From positions 1 through 59,955 of the forward strand of contig JAKMDW010000131.1 of NCBI GenBank assembly GCA_022426245.1: 59,955 nucleotides of DNA, in the 5' to 3' direction. Position 1 is the stretch's first letter. The number at the start of each line of letters is the position of its first letter. This DNA is from Alphaproteobacteria bacterium. GTDB taxonomy: Bacteria; Pseudomonadota; Alphaproteobacteria; RS24. This document shows, in pieces, positions 9,713 through 19,670 of the stretch. Made by a program: the position numbers and the translations under genes. The notes under the pieces were generated by a model. The model saw only the letters and a list, made by a program, of their open reading frames with translations. It was not told the DNA's origin and searched no databases.

Positions 9713-10042
9713 TTAAGAAACCGCTTCAATGCCCTTTTCATCGAGGAAGGGGCGCAATTCGCCCTCTTCAAACATTTCGCGGATAATATCGCACCCGCCA
9801 ACAAACTCGCCTTTAACATAAAGCTGCGGAATAGTCGGCCAGTTTGAGAAGCTTTTAATGCCCTCGCGCAGACCATCATCTTCCAGCACATTGACGCCTT
9901 TGAAGGGGATGCCGACATGCGACAGAATTTGCACAACCTGGCTTGAAAAACCGCATTGCGGAAAAACCGGCGTGCCTTTCATGAAAAGAACCACGTCGGC
10001 GCTGCCAATCTCGCCCTGAATGACTTCATTTATATCGCTCAT
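9713..10042 (-). CDS. grxD: Monothiol glutaredoxin, Grx4/GrxD type
   Basis: A 109-aa monothiol glutaredoxin with the CGFS active-site motif (PQCGFS, Cys30) and the glutathione-binding WPTIPQLYV and GGCDI segments. Such proteins bind a [2Fe-2S] cluster with glutathione, often as a complex with BolA, and deliver or sense iron-sulfur clusters. The bolA gene is 41 nt upstream on the same strand, which fits that partnership. It is the last gene of the long minus-strand block beginning with map and ends at a bidirectional terminator. Confidence 0.96.
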   Translation of the reverse strand: MSDINEVIQGEIGSADVVLFMKGTPVFPQCGFSSQVVQILSHVGIPFKGVNVLEDDGLREGIKSFSNWPTIPQLYVKGEFVGGCDIIREMFEEGELRPFLDEKGIEAVS

Positions 10043-10083
10043 AATCTGCTCCTCAGCCGTCTTGTCTGACGTCTATATGTTGC

Positions 10084-10323
10084 TTATGTGTTGTCTGGCA
10101 CGCCGGTTTGCAAGGCCAATGCGTGTAATTCGTCACCCATGCCGCCTTCTATGGCGTCATATACCATTTTATGCTGTTGCACACGCGTCTTGCCTTTGAA
10201 AGACGAGCTGACAACGCGCGCGGCATAATGGTCGCCATCGCCGCGCAAATCGGTAATTTCTACCTCTGCATCGGGCAGGGCAGCGCGTATCATATGTTCC
10301 AGTTCACCGGCGCTCATTGGCAT
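10084..10323 (-). CDS. bolA: BolA family protein
   Basis: A 79-aa BolA-fold protein (MPMSAGELEHMIRAALPDAEVEITDL). It contains the conserved HYAARVVSSSFKGK and QQHKMVYDAI segments, including the histidine that ligates the shared cluster in Grx-BolA complexes. It lies between purL and grxD on the same strand, 21 nt after purL, so it is probably co-transcribed with both. Function in iron-sulfur trafficking is inferred from the family and from the neighbouring grxD. Confidence 0.93.
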   Translation of the reverse strand: MPMSAGELEHMIRAALPDAEVEITDLRGDGDHYAARVVSSSFKGKTRVQQHKMVYDAIEGGMGDELHALALQTGVPDNT

Positions 10324-10344
10324 GGGGTCACCCTTATCTTGCAG

Positions 10345-12540
10345 CTATCCTTGCATGAGGGCAGGAAACCAGCCCTCGTTCAAATCATGCAATTGCTTGA
10401 CTGATATGGTAACTGTATCACCGAATTTCAATTCTGCGCCAGTGGTTGTGCCGATTTTGTGCAGGGGCAGCCCGTCAGCAAGCGCCTCAAACGCCATTGC
10501 ATTATCGGCAGTGACGGCCAGCACATAACGCGCTTGGTCTTCACCAAACCAGAAGCCGGCATCGCCCTGCGCGGTAATTTCAGCGCCGATAGTGTGCCCG
10601 ATGGCCATTTCAGCGAGTGCGACAGCCAAACCGCCATCTGAAATATCATGCGCGGCGGCAATAAGTCCTTTGTCTATGGCTTCACGCACCAATGCGCCAT
10701 GCGCGGCTTCAGCGGCAAGGTTAACCGTTGGCGGCGCAAAAATGCTGTCATTGCCCAATACGTCACGCTGATAAAGCGAGGCGCCCAAATGGCCTGCCGT
10801 GTCGCCCAATAGGTAAATCGTTTGCCCCTCCGCCGTGAAGCGATTGCCAATGGCCTTGTCGAGTTGTTTCAGCAGGCCAACGCCGCCAATGGCCGGGGTC
10901 GGCAAAATGCCGGTGCCGTTTGTTTCATTGTAAAGCGATACATTGCCCGAAACGACGGGGAAGTCGAGCGCGCGCCCGGCGCCGCCCATGCCCTCAAGGC
11001 AGCCGACAAACTGTCCCATAATTTCGGGGCGCTCCGGATTGCCGAAATTCAGGCAATTGGTTATCGCCAGAGGGGTCGCGCCGGTGGCCGAGATATTGCG
11101 ATAGGCTTCCGCCACCGCCTGTTTGCCGCCCTCTACCGGGTCGGCAAAGCAATAGCGCGGGTTCACGTCGGTTGAGATGGCCAGAGCTTTTTGAGTGCCA
11201 TGCACGCGCACCAAAGCGGCGTCGCCGCCCGGTCCGGCCAGCGTGTCGCCCATTACCATTGAATCATATTGCTCATATACCCAACGGCGCGAAGCGACCT
11301 CAGAGGATGCCATTAGCGCTGTCAGCGCATCGGCCATATCGGGCGCATCAGCGAGCAAAGCCATATCGAAATCAGCGGCTTGCGGGGTCGGCACATGCGG
11401 ACGGTCATATTCAGGTGCACCATCAGCCAGCGGCGCAAGCGGCATATCGGCAATGGTCTGCCCTTCATGATTGACCACCATGCGGCCCGTATCGGTCAGC
11501 TCACCAATCACCGCGAAATCCAGCCCCCAACGGCTGAAAATGGCTTCAGCCTCCGGCTCGCGGCCCGGCTTCAGCACCATCAGCATACGCTCTTGGCTCT
11601 CCGACAGCAGCATCTCATAGCCCGTCATATGGGTTTCGCGGCACGGCACTTTATCGAGATTAAGCAGAATACCGACGCCGCCCTTATCGGCCATTTCAAC
11701 CGAAGAGGAAGTCAGGCCGGCCGCGCCCATATCCTGAATGCCGATAATGGCGTCAGAGGCCATCAGCTCTTGGCAGGCTTCGAGCAGCAGCTTTTCGGTG
11801 AACGGGTCACCGACCTGCACCGTTGGACGCTTTTCTTCCGACGCGTCGTCAAACTCAGCCGAGGCCATGGTGGCGCCGTGAATGCCGTCGCGACCGGTTT
11901 TGGAACCGACATAGACAACCGGCGAGCCAATGCCCGTGGCGGCGGCATAGAAAATTTTATCGGTACGCGCCACACCGACACACATGGCGTTGACCAGAAT
12001 ATTACCGTTATAGCTGGGGTCGAAATTAATCTCGCCACCAACCGTCGGCACGCCCATGCAATTACCATAGCCGCCAATGCCGGACACGACACCGGCCACC
12101 AAGTGACGGGTTTTGGCGTGGTCGGGTTGTCCGAAACGCAGCGCGTTCAGATTGGCAACCGGACGCGCGCCCATGGTGAACACATCGCGCATAATGCCGC
12201 CAACACCGGTGGCCGCGCCCTGATAGGGCTCAATAAAAGAGGGGTGATTATGGCTTTCCATTTTGAAAACCGCGGCATCGCCATCGCCAATATCAATCAC
12301 ACCGGCATTTTCGCCGGGCCCTTGAATGACTTGGGGGCCATCGATCGGCAGTTTTTTCAGCCATTTGCGAGAAGATTTATACGAGCAATGCTCCGACCAC
12401 ATGACTGAGAAAACGCCCAATTCAGTGTAGTTCGGAATACGCTCCATATGGTCGCACACCATTTTGAACTCGTCCGGCGTCAGCCCGTGCTCGGCCACCA
12501 ATGCGTCGGTAATTTCAGTGTCGTTAATATGCCCGCTCAT
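10345..12540 (-). CDS. purL: Phosphoribosylformylglycinamidine synthase subunit PurL (small type)
   Basis: A 731-aa PurL of the short class that needs separate PurS and PurQ subunits, both encoded just upstream. It converts FGAR to FGAM with ATP and ammonia in de novo purine synthesis. Visible are [15 protein letters not shown] near residue 48, the MESHNHPS motif near 93 and the repeated AIRS-type domains. The start overlaps the purQ stop by four bases (ATGA), implying coupled translation. The long plus-strand ORF at 11380 is its shadow. Confidence 0.98.
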   Translation of the reverse strand: MSGHINDTEITDALVAEHGLTPDEFKMVCDHMERIPNYTELGVFSVMWSEHCSYKSSRKWLKKLPIDGPQVIQGPGENAGVIDIGDGDAAVFKMESHNHPSFIEPYQGAATGVGGIMRDVFTMGARPVANLNALRFGQPDHAKTRHLVAGVVSGIGGYGNCMGVPTVGGEINFDPSYNGNILVNAMCVGVARTDKIFYAAATGIGSPVVYVGSKTGRDGIHGATMASAEFDDASEEKRPTVQVGDPFTEKLLLEACQELMASDAIIGIQDMGAAGLTSSSVEMADKGGVGILLNLDKVPCRETHMTGYEMLLSESQERMLMVLKPGREPEAEAIFSRWGLDFAVIGELTDTGRMVVNHEGQTIADMPLAPLADGAPEYDRPHVPTPQAADFDMALLADAPDMADALTALMASSEVASRRWVYEQYDSMVMGDTLAGPGGDAALVRVHGTQKALAISTDVNPRYCFADPVEGGKQAVAEAYRNISATGATPLAITNCLNFGNPERPEIMGQFVGCLEGMGGAGRALDFPVVSGNVSLYNETNGTGILPTPAIGGVGLLKQLDKAIGNRFTAEGQTIYLLGDTAGHLGASLYQRDVLGNDSIFAPPTVNLAAEAAHGALVREAIDKGLIAAAHDISDGGLAVALAEMAIGHTIGAEITAQGDAGFWFGEDQARYVLAVTADNAMAFEALADGLPLHKIGTTTGAELKFGDTVTISVKQLHDLNEGWFPALMQG

Positions 12541-13205
12541 GACAGCGCCTCCACAATGCCGGTAAACATGCGTTTGCCGTCTTCGCCGCCTAATGCGGTT
12601 TCAGCGCGACGCTCGGGATGCGGCATCATGCCGACAATGCGTCCGGCTTTATCACAAATACCCGCAATATCGAGACATGCCCCATTGGGGTTGTCGCCCT
12701 CGGCATAGGTAAAAGCGATGCGGTCTTCGTCTTGCAATTGTTTCAGTGTGTCGTCATTGGCAAAATAATTGCCCTCATTATGCGCCACCGGCACAATAAT
12801 CTCTTCACCATCTGCATATTGCGCGGTGAAAGCGGTTTTATTATTGCTGACTTTCAAGCGCGTATTGCGACAGACAAAATTCAGCCCTTTGTTTTGCATC
12901 AGCACGCCGGGCAGCAAGCCACACTCGGTTAGCACTTGAAAGCCGTTGCAAATGCCCAGCACAGCCGCGCCCTTCTCAGCCTGCGCCACAACTTCCCGCA
13001 TAATCGGGCTATTGGCCGCCATAGAGCCGCAGCGTAAATAATCGCCGTAAGAAAACCCGCCGGGCAGAACAATCAAATCGCTTTTAGGCAGGGTCGCATC
13101 GCCATGCCACGCCATGAGAGGCGCTGTGCCCATCGCCGCTTCGACACAAACGGCGACATCGCGGTCGCAGTTTGAACCGGGAAAAACAATAACCGATGCT
13201 TGCAT
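12537..13205 (-). CDS. purQ: Phosphoribosylformylglycinamidine synthase subunit PurQ
   Basis: A 222-aa class I glutamine amidotransferase. The nucleophile is Cys86 in GICNGFQVL, and the catalytic His/Glu lie in MMPHPERR near the C-terminus. It releases ammonia from glutamine for the PurL reaction. It lies three bases after purS and overlaps purL by four, so purS-purQ-purL form one translationally coupled unit with matched subunits. Confidence 0.97.
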   Translation of the reverse strand: MQASVIVFPGSNCDRDVAVCVEAAMGTAPLMAWHGDATLPKSDLIVLPGGFSYGDYLRCGSMAANSPIMREVVAQAEKGAAVLGICNGFQVLTECGLLPGVLMQNKGLNFVCRNTRLKVSNNKTAFTAQYADGEEIIVPVAHNEGNYFANDDTLKQLQDEDRIAFTYAEGDNPNGACLDIAGICDKAGRIVGMMPHPERRAETALGGEDGKRMFTGIVEALS

Positions 13206-13208
13206 TGC

Positions 13209-13454
13209 TTACTCGCTATCAAGGTGGATGTGATAATTCTCGATCACCGTATTGGCGAGTAGCTTCTCGCACATATCGGTCAGCGCCGCTTCGGCCTTCG
13301 CCGGATCACGCTCGCTTAAATTGACTTCAACCAACTTGCCCTGACGCACCTCGTCAACGCCATCAAAGCCAAGCTGACCCAGCGCGTTTTCAATCGCCTT
13401 GCCTTGGGGGTCCAGCACGCCGTTTTTGAGGGTAATGTGAATAGTCGCTTTCAT
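13209..13454 (-). CDS. purS: Phosphoribosylformylglycinamidine synthase subunit PurS
   Basis: An 81-aa PurS (MKATIHITLKNGVLDPQGKAIENAL...), the small subunit that bridges PurQ and PurL in the three-part FGAM synthase. Length and sequence fit the family throughout. It sits eight bases after purC and three before purQ. Confidence 0.95.
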   Translation of the reverse strand: MKATIHITLKNGVLDPQGKAIENALGQLGFDGVDEVRQGKLVEVNLSERDPAKAEAALTDMCEKLLANTVIENYHIHLDSE

Positions 13455-13462
13455 CTGATTTC

Positions 13463-14224
13463 CTAATTATCCTTAATGTCGCTTGCCAGGCCGAGGCGTT
13501 CCGCCACTTGCTGATAAGCATCTACCATGCCGCCCAAATTTTGCCGGAAGCGGTCTTTATCCATCTTCTCATTCGATTCAATATCCCATAGTCGACAGCT
13601 ATCAGGGCTAATCTCATCGGCGAGAATAATCTTTTGTCCCATGTCATCAGCCACGCGGCCAAATTCTAATTTGAAATCAACCAATCTGATGCCGACTTTC
13701 TCAAATATCTCAACCATGCAGTCATTGATTTTTCTGGCCAGCGTCACAATTTCGGCAAGTTCATCGGCGCTGCACCAGCCGAACACCGCAATATGGTCCT
13801 CTGAAATCAACGGGTCACCCAGCGCATCGTCTTTATAATAAAACTCGACCAGTGGACGCGGCAGGGTCTCGCCCTCGTTCAGGCCGAGGCGTTTCACCAA
13901 AGAACCGGCGGCAACATTGCGCATCACCACTTCCAGCGGGATAATTTCGGCTTGGCGCACAAGCTGCTCACGCGGGCTCAATGTTTCAATGAAATGCGTC
14001 GGCACGCCGGATGCTTCCAACCGGCTGAAAATATATTCGGAGATGCGAAGATTAAGCACACCCTTGCCGGCCATAATTTCATGCTTTTCAGCATTAAAGG
14101 CCGTGGTGTCGTCTTTGAAATATTGAATGAGCGTGCCGGGTTCAGGCCCTTCAAACAGAACTTTGGCCTTACCCTCATAAATTTGACGCCCTTTCGGCGT
14201 ATCGTGTGACATATCGTGCGACAT
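13463..14224 (-). CDS. purC: SAICAR synthetase
   Basis: A 253-aa phosphoribosylaminoimidazole-succinocarboxamide synthase. It opens with the nucleotide-loop region [15 protein letters not shown] and carries VDFKLEFGR and [14 protein letters not shown]. It joins aspartate to CAIR, forming SAICAR. Two nearby ATGs encode the duplicated start MSHDMSHD. The first (14224) has GGAG seven bases upstream and is preferred; the four-residue duplication may be a recent start-site expansion. It follows purB, whose product acts on SAICAR, by 54 nt. Confidence 0.97.
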   Translation of the reverse strand: MSHDMSHDTPKGRQIYEGKAKVLFEGPEPGTLIQYFKDDTTAFNAEKHEIMAGKGVLNLRISEYIFSRLEASGVPTHFIETLSPREQLVRQAEIIPLEVVMRNVAAGSLVKRLGLNEGETLPRPLVEFYYKDDALGDPLISEDHIAVFGWCSADELAEIVTLARKINDCMVEIFEKVGIRLVDFKLEFGRVADDMGQKIILADEISPDSCRLWDIESNEKMDKDRFRQNLGGMVDAYQQVAERLGLASDIKDN

Positions 14225-14278
14225 AATTTGTCTCCGTCAGATGACCGCTAAACTAATCAATGCGAATGATTCGAGCAA

Positions 14279-15571
14279 TTATTGCGCCCCGAAAACGCGG
14301 TCAAAAACCGTATCGACATGTTTGAAGTGATAGGCCAAATCAAACAATTCTTCCAATGCGCCATCGCTCAAAATCACGTCCTCATCGGCCTTCAGCAAAT
14401 CGAGGAATTGTCCTTCGCCGCGCCACACCGGCATCGCATTACGTTGCACCAAACGATAAGCGTCTTCGCGGCTGACACCGGCTTGGGTCAACGCCAACAG
14501 CACGCGTTGCGAATGCACCAAACCGCCCAGCTTGTCGAGATTGGCTTGCATACGCTCGGGATAGACCAGCAGGTTCTCCACCACATTGGTCAGACGCACC
14601 AGAGCAAAATCCAGCGTGATGGTTGCATCGGGGCCAATCATGCGCTCAACCGATGAGTGCGAAATATCGCGCTCATGCCAAAGCGCGACATTCTCCATGG
14701 CCGGCACTGACATGCCACGCACCAAACGCGCCAAACCGGTCAAGTTTTCGGTCAAAATAGGATTGCGCTTATGCGGCATAGCGGAAGAGCCTTTTTGGCC
14801 TTCGGAAAAATATTCTTCCGCTTCCAGAACCTCAGTGCGTTGCAAATGGCGCACTTCGACAGCGAGGCGTTCCATGCTGGAGGCAATAACGCCCAAAGTA
14901 GCAAAGAACATGGCATGGCGGTCACGCGGAATGACTTGTGTCGAAACCGGCTCGACCTCAAGACCCATCGCATCAGCAACATGTTCTTCAACCGATGGGT
15001 CGATATTGGCAAATGTGCCGACCGCGCCCGAAATGGCGCAAGTGGCAATTTCTTTGCGCGCCGCGATAAGGCGGTCACGGCAGCGGTCAAATTCGGCATA
15101 GGCTTGCGCCAGTTTCAGGCCGAAAGTTGTCGGCTCAGCATGAATGCCGTGGCTGCGGCCAATCGTGGCCGTCATTTTGTGCTCTAAGGCCCGCTTTTTA
15201 ATGGCGGCCAGTAACCCGTCCAAATCTGCCAGTAGGATATCGCTGGCGCGCACAAGCTGCACATTGAAACATGTATCCAGAACGTCAGATGACGTCATGC
15301 CCTGGTGCACAAACCGTGCTTCCGGCCCAACATGTTCCGACAGGCTGGTCAGAAAAGCGATAACGTCATGTTTAACTTCGCGCTCAATCTCATCAATCCG
15401 GTCAACGTCAAAGCCGCCTCTTTCGCGCACGGCTTTGGCGGCTTCCGCCGGCACAATGCCCAATTTCACCATTGCGTCCATAGCGTGGGTTTCAATTTCC
15501 AACCAAATGGAAAAACGGCTTTCGGCCTCCCATAGGGCGGTCATATCGGGGCGGGCATAACGTGGAATCAT
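14279..15571 (-). CDS. purB: Adenylosuccinate lyase
   Basis: A 430-aa fumarase/aspartase-superfamily lyase with the signature GSSAMPHKRNPI near residue 260 and the conserved TSSDVLDT segment near 93. It cleaves SAICAR to AICAR and adenylosuccinate to AMP, releasing fumarate. AAGGAG precedes the ATG. It heads the purB-purCSQL purine cluster. The 106-nt gap to radC is where a promoter should be; a TATAAG element is visible on the minus strand but has no clear -35. Confidence 0.97.
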   Translation of the reverse strand: MIPRYARPDMTALWEAESRFSIWLEIETHAMDAMVKLGIVPAEAAKAVRERGGFDVDRIDEIEREVKHDVIAFLTSLSEHVGPEARFVHQGMTSSDVLDTCFNVQLVRASDILLADLDGLLAAIKKRALEHKMTATIGRSHGIHAEPTTFGLKLAQAYAEFDRCRDRLIAARKEIATCAISGAVGTFANIDPSVEEHVADAMGLEVEPVSTQVIPRDRHAMFFATLGVIASSMERLAVEVRHLQRTEVLEAEEYFSEGQKGSSAMPHKRNPILTENLTGLARLVRGMSVPAMENVALWHERDISHSSVERMIGPDATITLDFALVRLTNVVENLLVYPERMQANLDKLGGLVHSQRVLLALTQAGVSREDAYRLVQRNAMPVWRGEGQFLDLLKADEDVILSDGALEELFDLAYHFKHVDTVFDRVFGAQ

Positions 15572-15677
15572 GAGTACTCTCCTTATGGTCTCGACTTACC
15601 AGAGTCGGGCGAGGCAATAAAGGCGAGCAGGCCATTTAAGTGTGTGTAGCCTTATAAAAACCGATCGGAAAAGATAC

Positions 15678-16391
15678 TCACAACAAGCCTTGCGATTTGA
15701 AGCTCAATACGTGACCCCGCGCAACGATGAGATGGTCGTGCAGCGCAATGTTGAAGCTCTTGGCGAGGTCGCGCAGCTTATAGGTCATTTCAATATCAGC
15801 CTTAGAAGGCGACGGGTCACCGCTCGGGTGATTATGCGCAATAATCAGCGCAGTGGCATTTAAGGCCAAAGCGCGTTTTAAAACCTCACGTGTGTAAACC
15901 GGCGTGTGGTCAACAGTGCCGCGCCCCATCACCTCATCAGCAATGATACGGTTTTGCTTGTCGAGAAACAGCACGTGAAATTCCTCGACTTTATTCTCAG
16001 CCATTTTTGTCCGGCAATAAATAACCAAATCATCCCAACTGGCCAGCAAATCACCCTTCAGTATTTTTGACTGGCCGAGGCGTAAGGCGGCTGCCTGAAT
16101 GGTCAGAAATTCATGCACCACGCGCGGCGTGATATTGTCGAATTTAACCAACTCATCAGGCGGTGCGGACAAGACAGCTGAAATATCCCCGAAATGGGTA
16201 ATCAGCTCGCGCGCTATCTCTTTGACATCGCGGCGCGGAATGGCGCGAAACAAAACCAGTTCCAGCAATTCATGGTCGGCGACAGATTTCGGCCCGGCCA
16301 ACTGCAATCGCTTGCGCAATCTGTCGCGGTGGCCTTCTCTTGGGTCTTTCTTTTTCTTGGCAGGTATCGGTTTTTGTTGTTTTTCCTGCAA
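15678..16391 (-). CDS. radC: RadC family JAB-domain protein
   Basis: A 237-aa RadC protein: an N-terminal helix-hairpin-helix-like region (DHELLELVLFRAIPRRDVKEIA) and a C-terminal JAB/MPN domain. The metal-binding motif HNHPSGDPSPSKAD spans about residues 186-199. The family was once thought to repair DNA, but its biochemical role is unsettled. It follows map by 13 nt and is probably co-transcribed with it. The N-terminus is lysine-rich. Confidence 0.94.
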   Translation of the reverse strand: MQEKQQKPIPAKKKKDPREGHRDRLRKRLQLAGPKSVADHELLELVLFRAIPRRDVKEIARELITHFGDISAVLSAPPDELVKFDNITPRVVHEFLTIQAAALRLGQSKILKGDLLASWDDLVIYCRTKMAENKVEEFHVLFLDKQNRIIADEVMGRGTVDHTPVYTREVLKRALALNATALIIAHNHPSGDPSPSKADIEMTYKLRDLAKSFNIALHDHLIVARGHVLSFKSQGLL

Positions 16392-16404
16392 CAGCTCGGC
16401 CTCC

Positions 16405-17235
16405 TCAGCCTGACGGGTTTTTGTGTGGCGTCTCGTGACCGTTCAATGATTTGGTAAAAATCTCACAACCATCAGCCGTAATGCCGACGGAATGTTCAAA
16501 TTGAGCCGACAGGGTGCGGTCGCGGGTAACGGCTGTCCAGCCGTCACCGAGAATTTTAACCGCCGGTTTACCAAGATTGAGCATAGGCTCAATGGTGAAG
16601 AACATGCCCTCGCGTAAGGTCAGGCCTTCGCCCTGGCGGCCATAATGTAGAATATTCGGCGTATCGTGAAAAATGCGCCCCAGCCCGTGCCCACAAAAAT
16701 CACGCACCACGGCAAGGCGTTGCACTTCGGCATAAGATTGAATGGCATGGCCGATATCGCCCAGCGTTGCCCCCGGGCGCGCCGCCTCAATGCCCTGCAT
16801 CATCGCCTCATAAGTTACGTTCATCAGCTTTTGCGCTTTCACTGAGGTTTTGCCCAGCGCATACATGCGGCTGTGGTCGCCATGCCAGCCCTTATGATAC
16901 AGCGTGACATCGACATTCATAACATCGCCATCGCGCAGCATTTTATCGCTCGGAATACCGTGGCACACGACATGGTTAATCGAGGTGCAGATGGATTTGG
17001 TGAAGCCGCGATAATTCAACGGGGCGGGAACCGCGCCGAGGTCGCGAATGATTTCAACCGCTTTGTCATCGAGAAATTGGGTGGTCACGCCGGGCGCTAC
17101 AAATTCGCCCAATAGGTCGAGTGTCTGCGCGGCCATGCGGCCAACCGTGCGCATGCCTTCAAAATCCGCCTCAGTGTGGATTTTAATTTGGCCCGTATTT
17201 TTTAACGGCGCATGGCTGGCATCAATAAAGTTCAT
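16405..17235 (-). CDS. map: Methionine aminopeptidase, type I
   Basis: A 276-aa type I methionine aminopeptidase that removes the initiator Met from nascent proteins. Metal-ligand regions visible are VMNVDVTLYHKGWHGD (Asp pair), FCGHGLGRIFHDTPNI (His) and FFTIEPML (Glu). It heads the map-radC pair. The extra N-terminal residues before HTEADFEGMR are slightly longer than usual. It is divergent from the CinA-type gene. Confidence 0.96.
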   Translation of the reverse strand: MNFIDASHAPLKNTGQIKIHTEADFEGMRTVGRMAAQTLDLLGEFVAPGVTTQFLDDKAVEIIRDLGAVPAPLNYRGFTKSICTSINHVVCHGIPSDKMLRDGDVMNVDVTLYHKGWHGDHSRMYALGKTSVKAQKLMNVTYEAMMQGIEAARPGATLGDIGHAIQSYAEVQRLAVVRDFCGHGLGRIFHDTPNILHYGRQGEGLTLREGMFFTIEPMLNLGKPAVKILGDGWTAVTRDRTLSAQFEHSVGITADGCEIFTKSLNGHETPHKNPSG

Positions 17236-17318
17236 TATTCTTCCCCGACCCGTTCATTACCACCCCATTAGCACATTGGCCGGCTTTCTGTCGATAAGCG
17301 GGGTTTTCACAACAGCGC

Positions 17319-17346
17319 TTGTCTTATCGCCTGCTAAGTCTACATT
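17319..17346 (+). promoter_or_regulatory. Weak candidate promoter for the CinA-type gene
   Basis: TTGTCT (17319-17324) and TACATT (17341-17346) are 16 nt apart, each matching four of six consensus bases, ending about 22 nt before the start codon. The match is modest and could be chance. Confidence 0.3.
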
Positions 17347-17368
17347 GCGGCGCAGAAGGATTATTTCA

Positions 17369-18151
17369 ATGACAGAAACCAAACAAATCACCGCCGCCAT
17401 GCTGATTATCGGCAATGAAGTGCTGTCGGGGCGCACGCAGGATAAAAACCTCGCCTTTGTCGGCAGCGCGCTGGGCGAGATTGGCATTGATATGAAAGAA
17501 GTGCGTATTGTGCCCGATGAAGAAGCTGAGATTGTCGGCGCGGTAAATGCTTTGCGCGAAAAATATAGCTATGTGTTTACCTCGGGCGGTATCGGCCCGA
17601 CACATGACGACATCACGGCAGACTGCATTGCCGCGGCGTTTGGCGTGAAACTGGAAATGCATCCGCTGGCAACACAACTTTTGGAAGCGCATTACGAAGC
17701 GCAAGGTATTGAGTTTAACGCGGCGCGCGCACGCATGGCGCGCATTCCGGAGGGCGCGAGCCTGATTGACAATCCGGTATCGACCGCGCCCGGCTTTCGC
17801 ATCGGTAATGTTCATGTGATGGCCGGCGTGCCGAAAATCATGCAAGCCATGATGGAAAATATTTTGCCGACGCTTGAGGGCGGCGAGAAGTTGTCCTCGG
17901 TTACCATTACGGCGCAAGTGCCGGAGGGTTCGATTGCTTCGGCTATGGAGAAGCTGCAAGGCGACCACCCTGACGTAAATATCGGGCTGTATCCGTTTTA
18001 CGGCGCCGACGGGGCAGGGGTCAGCGTTGTGGCGCGCGGGCGCGACCTTGATGCGCTGGCTGCGGTGGAAGCGGCGGTCAAAAAGCAATTTGCCGATATG
18101 GGTATGCCGCTCATTCAGCGTCCGCCACCGGCTGAATTCCTCAAAGGCTAA
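17369..18151 (+). CDS. CinA N-terminal-type molybdopterin-binding domain protein
   Basis: A 260-aa protein with the MoCF-biosynthesis/CinA-N fold: AAMLIIGNEVLSGRTQDKN at the N-terminus and TSGGIGPTHDDITAD near residue 70. It stops after this region and lacks the C-terminal nicotinamide-nucleotide amidase (PncC) domain of full-length CinA. Members of this short form are annotated as competence/damage-inducible or molybdopterin-binding proteins, and the substrate is uncertain. I use ATG 17369 with AGAAGGA upstream. The ORF-track start at 17048 runs antisense into map. Confidence 0.88.
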   Translation: MTETKQITAAMLIIGNEVLSGRTQDKNLAFVGSALGEIGIDMKEVRIVPDEEAEIVGAVNALREKYSYVFTSGGIGPTHDDITADCIAAAFGVKLEMHPLATQLLEAHYEAQGIEFNAARARMARIPEGASLIDNPVSTAPGFRIGNVHVMAGVPKIMQAMMENILPTLEGGEKLSSVTITAQVPEGSIASAMEKLQGDHPDVNIGLYPFYGADGAGVSVVARGRDLDALAAVEAAVKKQFADMGMPLIQRPPPAEFLKG

Positions 18152-18237
18152 ACGCAAAGAACCAAACCTAACAAAAATTTTAATTTTAATTTGCTGTGAA
18201 ACTGCGCAATGTGGGTTCACCAATTAGGGAGGTTCTT

Positions 18238-18483
18238 ATGAAGAAAACTGTTTCTGCTCTGGCCGTAGCCGCCATGTTCGCTCTGCCGAATGCTGCTGTT
18301 GCCTTGAACTCAAGCTTTGACGCGATGTCACAATCCGGCAACCATAAATTCTATGTGTGGTGCACCGGTAAAGACGATTACACAGCCACTCAGTCGGGCG
18401 ACAATGCAAAAGCTGCGCAAGCCGCTGTTGCCGCCAAAGCCGGCAGCAAATGCTGGCCTGTATGGCAAGGCCTTGACAACTAG
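18238..18483 (+). CDS. Small secreted protein of unknown function
   Basis: An 81-aa protein with a clear Sec signal peptide, MKKTVSALAVAAMFALPNAAVA, cleaved near residue 22. The mature part of about 59 residues has two cysteines (VWCTG and SKCWPVW) that could form a periplasmic disulfide, with an alanine-rich stretch between them. I do not recognise the family. A strong GGGAGG site precedes the ATG and a strong intrinsic terminator follows the stop, which suggests a discrete, well-expressed transcript. The ORF-track start at 18196 lies before the ribosome-binding site. Confidence 0.82.
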   Translation: MKKTVSALAVAAMFALPNAAVALNSSFDAMSQSGNHKFYVWCTGKDDYTATQSGDNAKAAQAAVAAKAGSKCWPVWQGLDN

Positions 18484-18517
18484 GCTGGACATTTAGGGTT
18501 TATACCCTATTTCCTTG

Positions 18518-18546
18518 AACGGCGGTCCTCTGGGCCGCCGTTTTTT
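18518..18546 (+). terminator. Intrinsic terminator after the small secreted protein
   Basis: AACGGCGG and CCGCCGTT form an eight-base-pair stem around TCCTCTGGG, continuing into six Ts. It lies 35 nt after the stop codon of the 81-aa gene. Confidence 0.9.
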
Positions 18547-18581
18547 ATGCTGCCGGCGGCGGCGCAACCAAAGAGGCGGAA

Positions 18582-19670
18582 ATGAAAATGACGGCATTAG
18601 CGGGGCTCGCAGTAGTTTTTGGATTGGGCCTATTGCTGTCGGCATGCAGCAGCAATGTCGGTCGGCCCTTAGGGGGCGACGCGCCTTACCATCACCTCGA
18701 AAACGGATTTCGTAATCCGCCCAATAGCCCGAAGCGGACCATTCCGTTTGCCCGTCGCATGAAGTTTTTCAGCCAAGCCGTATGGCGCAATGCGGTGAGC
18801 AAAGCGCCGAATATTCCGACCGATCACGCGATTAGTAGCGATGCCGCGAAAGCCCAATTGGCCGCTATGGGTGACACAGACTTTGTGAGTTGGATTGGCC
18901 ATGCAACATTTTTGGTGCGCCTTGATGGCGTCAATGTTTTGACTGATCCGGTGTTTTCGCGCCGCGCCAGCCCGATGTCTTTCGCCGGGCCGGCCCGACT
19001 TTTGCCGCCGGGTCTGCGGATGGAAGATTTGCCACCGATTGATGTGGTTGTTATCAGCCATGCGCATTATGACCATCTCGACACGGCGACGCTGGATAAG
19101 CTGCCCAATAAGAGCCGCATCACCGCGATTGTGCCGTTGGGCTTGGGTAAATATTTCAAAGGCTATAGCGATGTGCGCGAGGTTGATTGGTATGATGAGG
19201 TCACGCTGCCATCATCAAATGGTGGCTTTAAGTTGACCGCTTATCCGGCCGTGCATTGGTCGAACCGCTCTTTGTTCGACATTAACCGCACACTTTGGAT
19301 GTCATATGGTTTTTCCGCTGGCGGGCGCTCGGTTTATCATACCGGTGATACTGAAACCCACCCCAGCCTGTTTGCCGATATTGGTAAGCACATGGCCGAT
19401 AATCATGGCGGCTGCGATTTGGGGCTGATGAGTGTCGGAGCCTACGCGCCGCGCGACTTCATGCGCGGGGCGCATATGGACCCTGAAGGCGGTGTCGATA
19501 TGGGGCGCGATGTCGGCTGTAAGCGCATGGTGCCGATGCATTGGGGCACGTTTATTTTGTCATTCGAGCCGTTTGATGAACCGCGCCAACGCTTCGTGCA
19601 GGCGGCGGGCAATCAAGCGCTGGTGATGAAAATCGGCGAAAGCGTGACGATGCAGGATATTTCCCGCTGA
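18582..19670 (+). CDS. Lipoprotein with metallo-beta-lactamase fold (NAPE-PLD/UlaG-like)
   Basis: A 362-aa protein with a lipoprotein signal peptide; the lipobox LLSAC gives acylated Cys22. The metallo-beta-lactamase-fold zinc motif HAHYDHLD lies near residue 160, with further metal-site segments AVHWSNR, HTGDTETH and PMHWGTF. It resembles NAPE-phospholipase-D-like and UlaG-like hydrolases, so a phosphodiester or similar substrate on the periplasmic side of a membrane is likely. The exact substrate cannot be read from the sequence. It follows a terminator and has its own AGAGGCGGA site. Confidence 0.9.
   Translation: MKMTALAGLAVVFGLGLLLSACSSNVGRPLGGDAPYHHLENGFRNPPNSPKRTIPFARRMKFFSQAVWRNAVSKAPNIPTDHAISSDAAKAQLAAMGDTDFVSWIGHATFLVRLDGVNVLTDPVFSRRASPMSFAGPARLLPPGLRMEDLPPIDVVVISHAHYDHLDTATLDKLPNKSRITAIVPLGLGKYFKGYSDVREVDWYDEVTLPSSNGGFKLTAYPAVHWSNRSLFDINRTLWMSYGFSAGGRSVYHTGDTETHPSLFADIGKHMADNHGGCDLGLMSVGAYAPRDFMRGAHMDPEGGVDMGRDVGCKRMVPMHWGTFILSFEPFDEPRQRFVQAAGNQALVMKIGESVTMQDISR

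Noticed and set aside
11380-12408. 342-aa plus-strand ORF
   Set aside because: Lies entirely opposite purL, has no family features and no ribosome-binding site.
17366-18223. 285-aa minus-strand ORF
   Set aside because: Shadow of the CinA-type gene, which has motifs and a ribosome-binding site.
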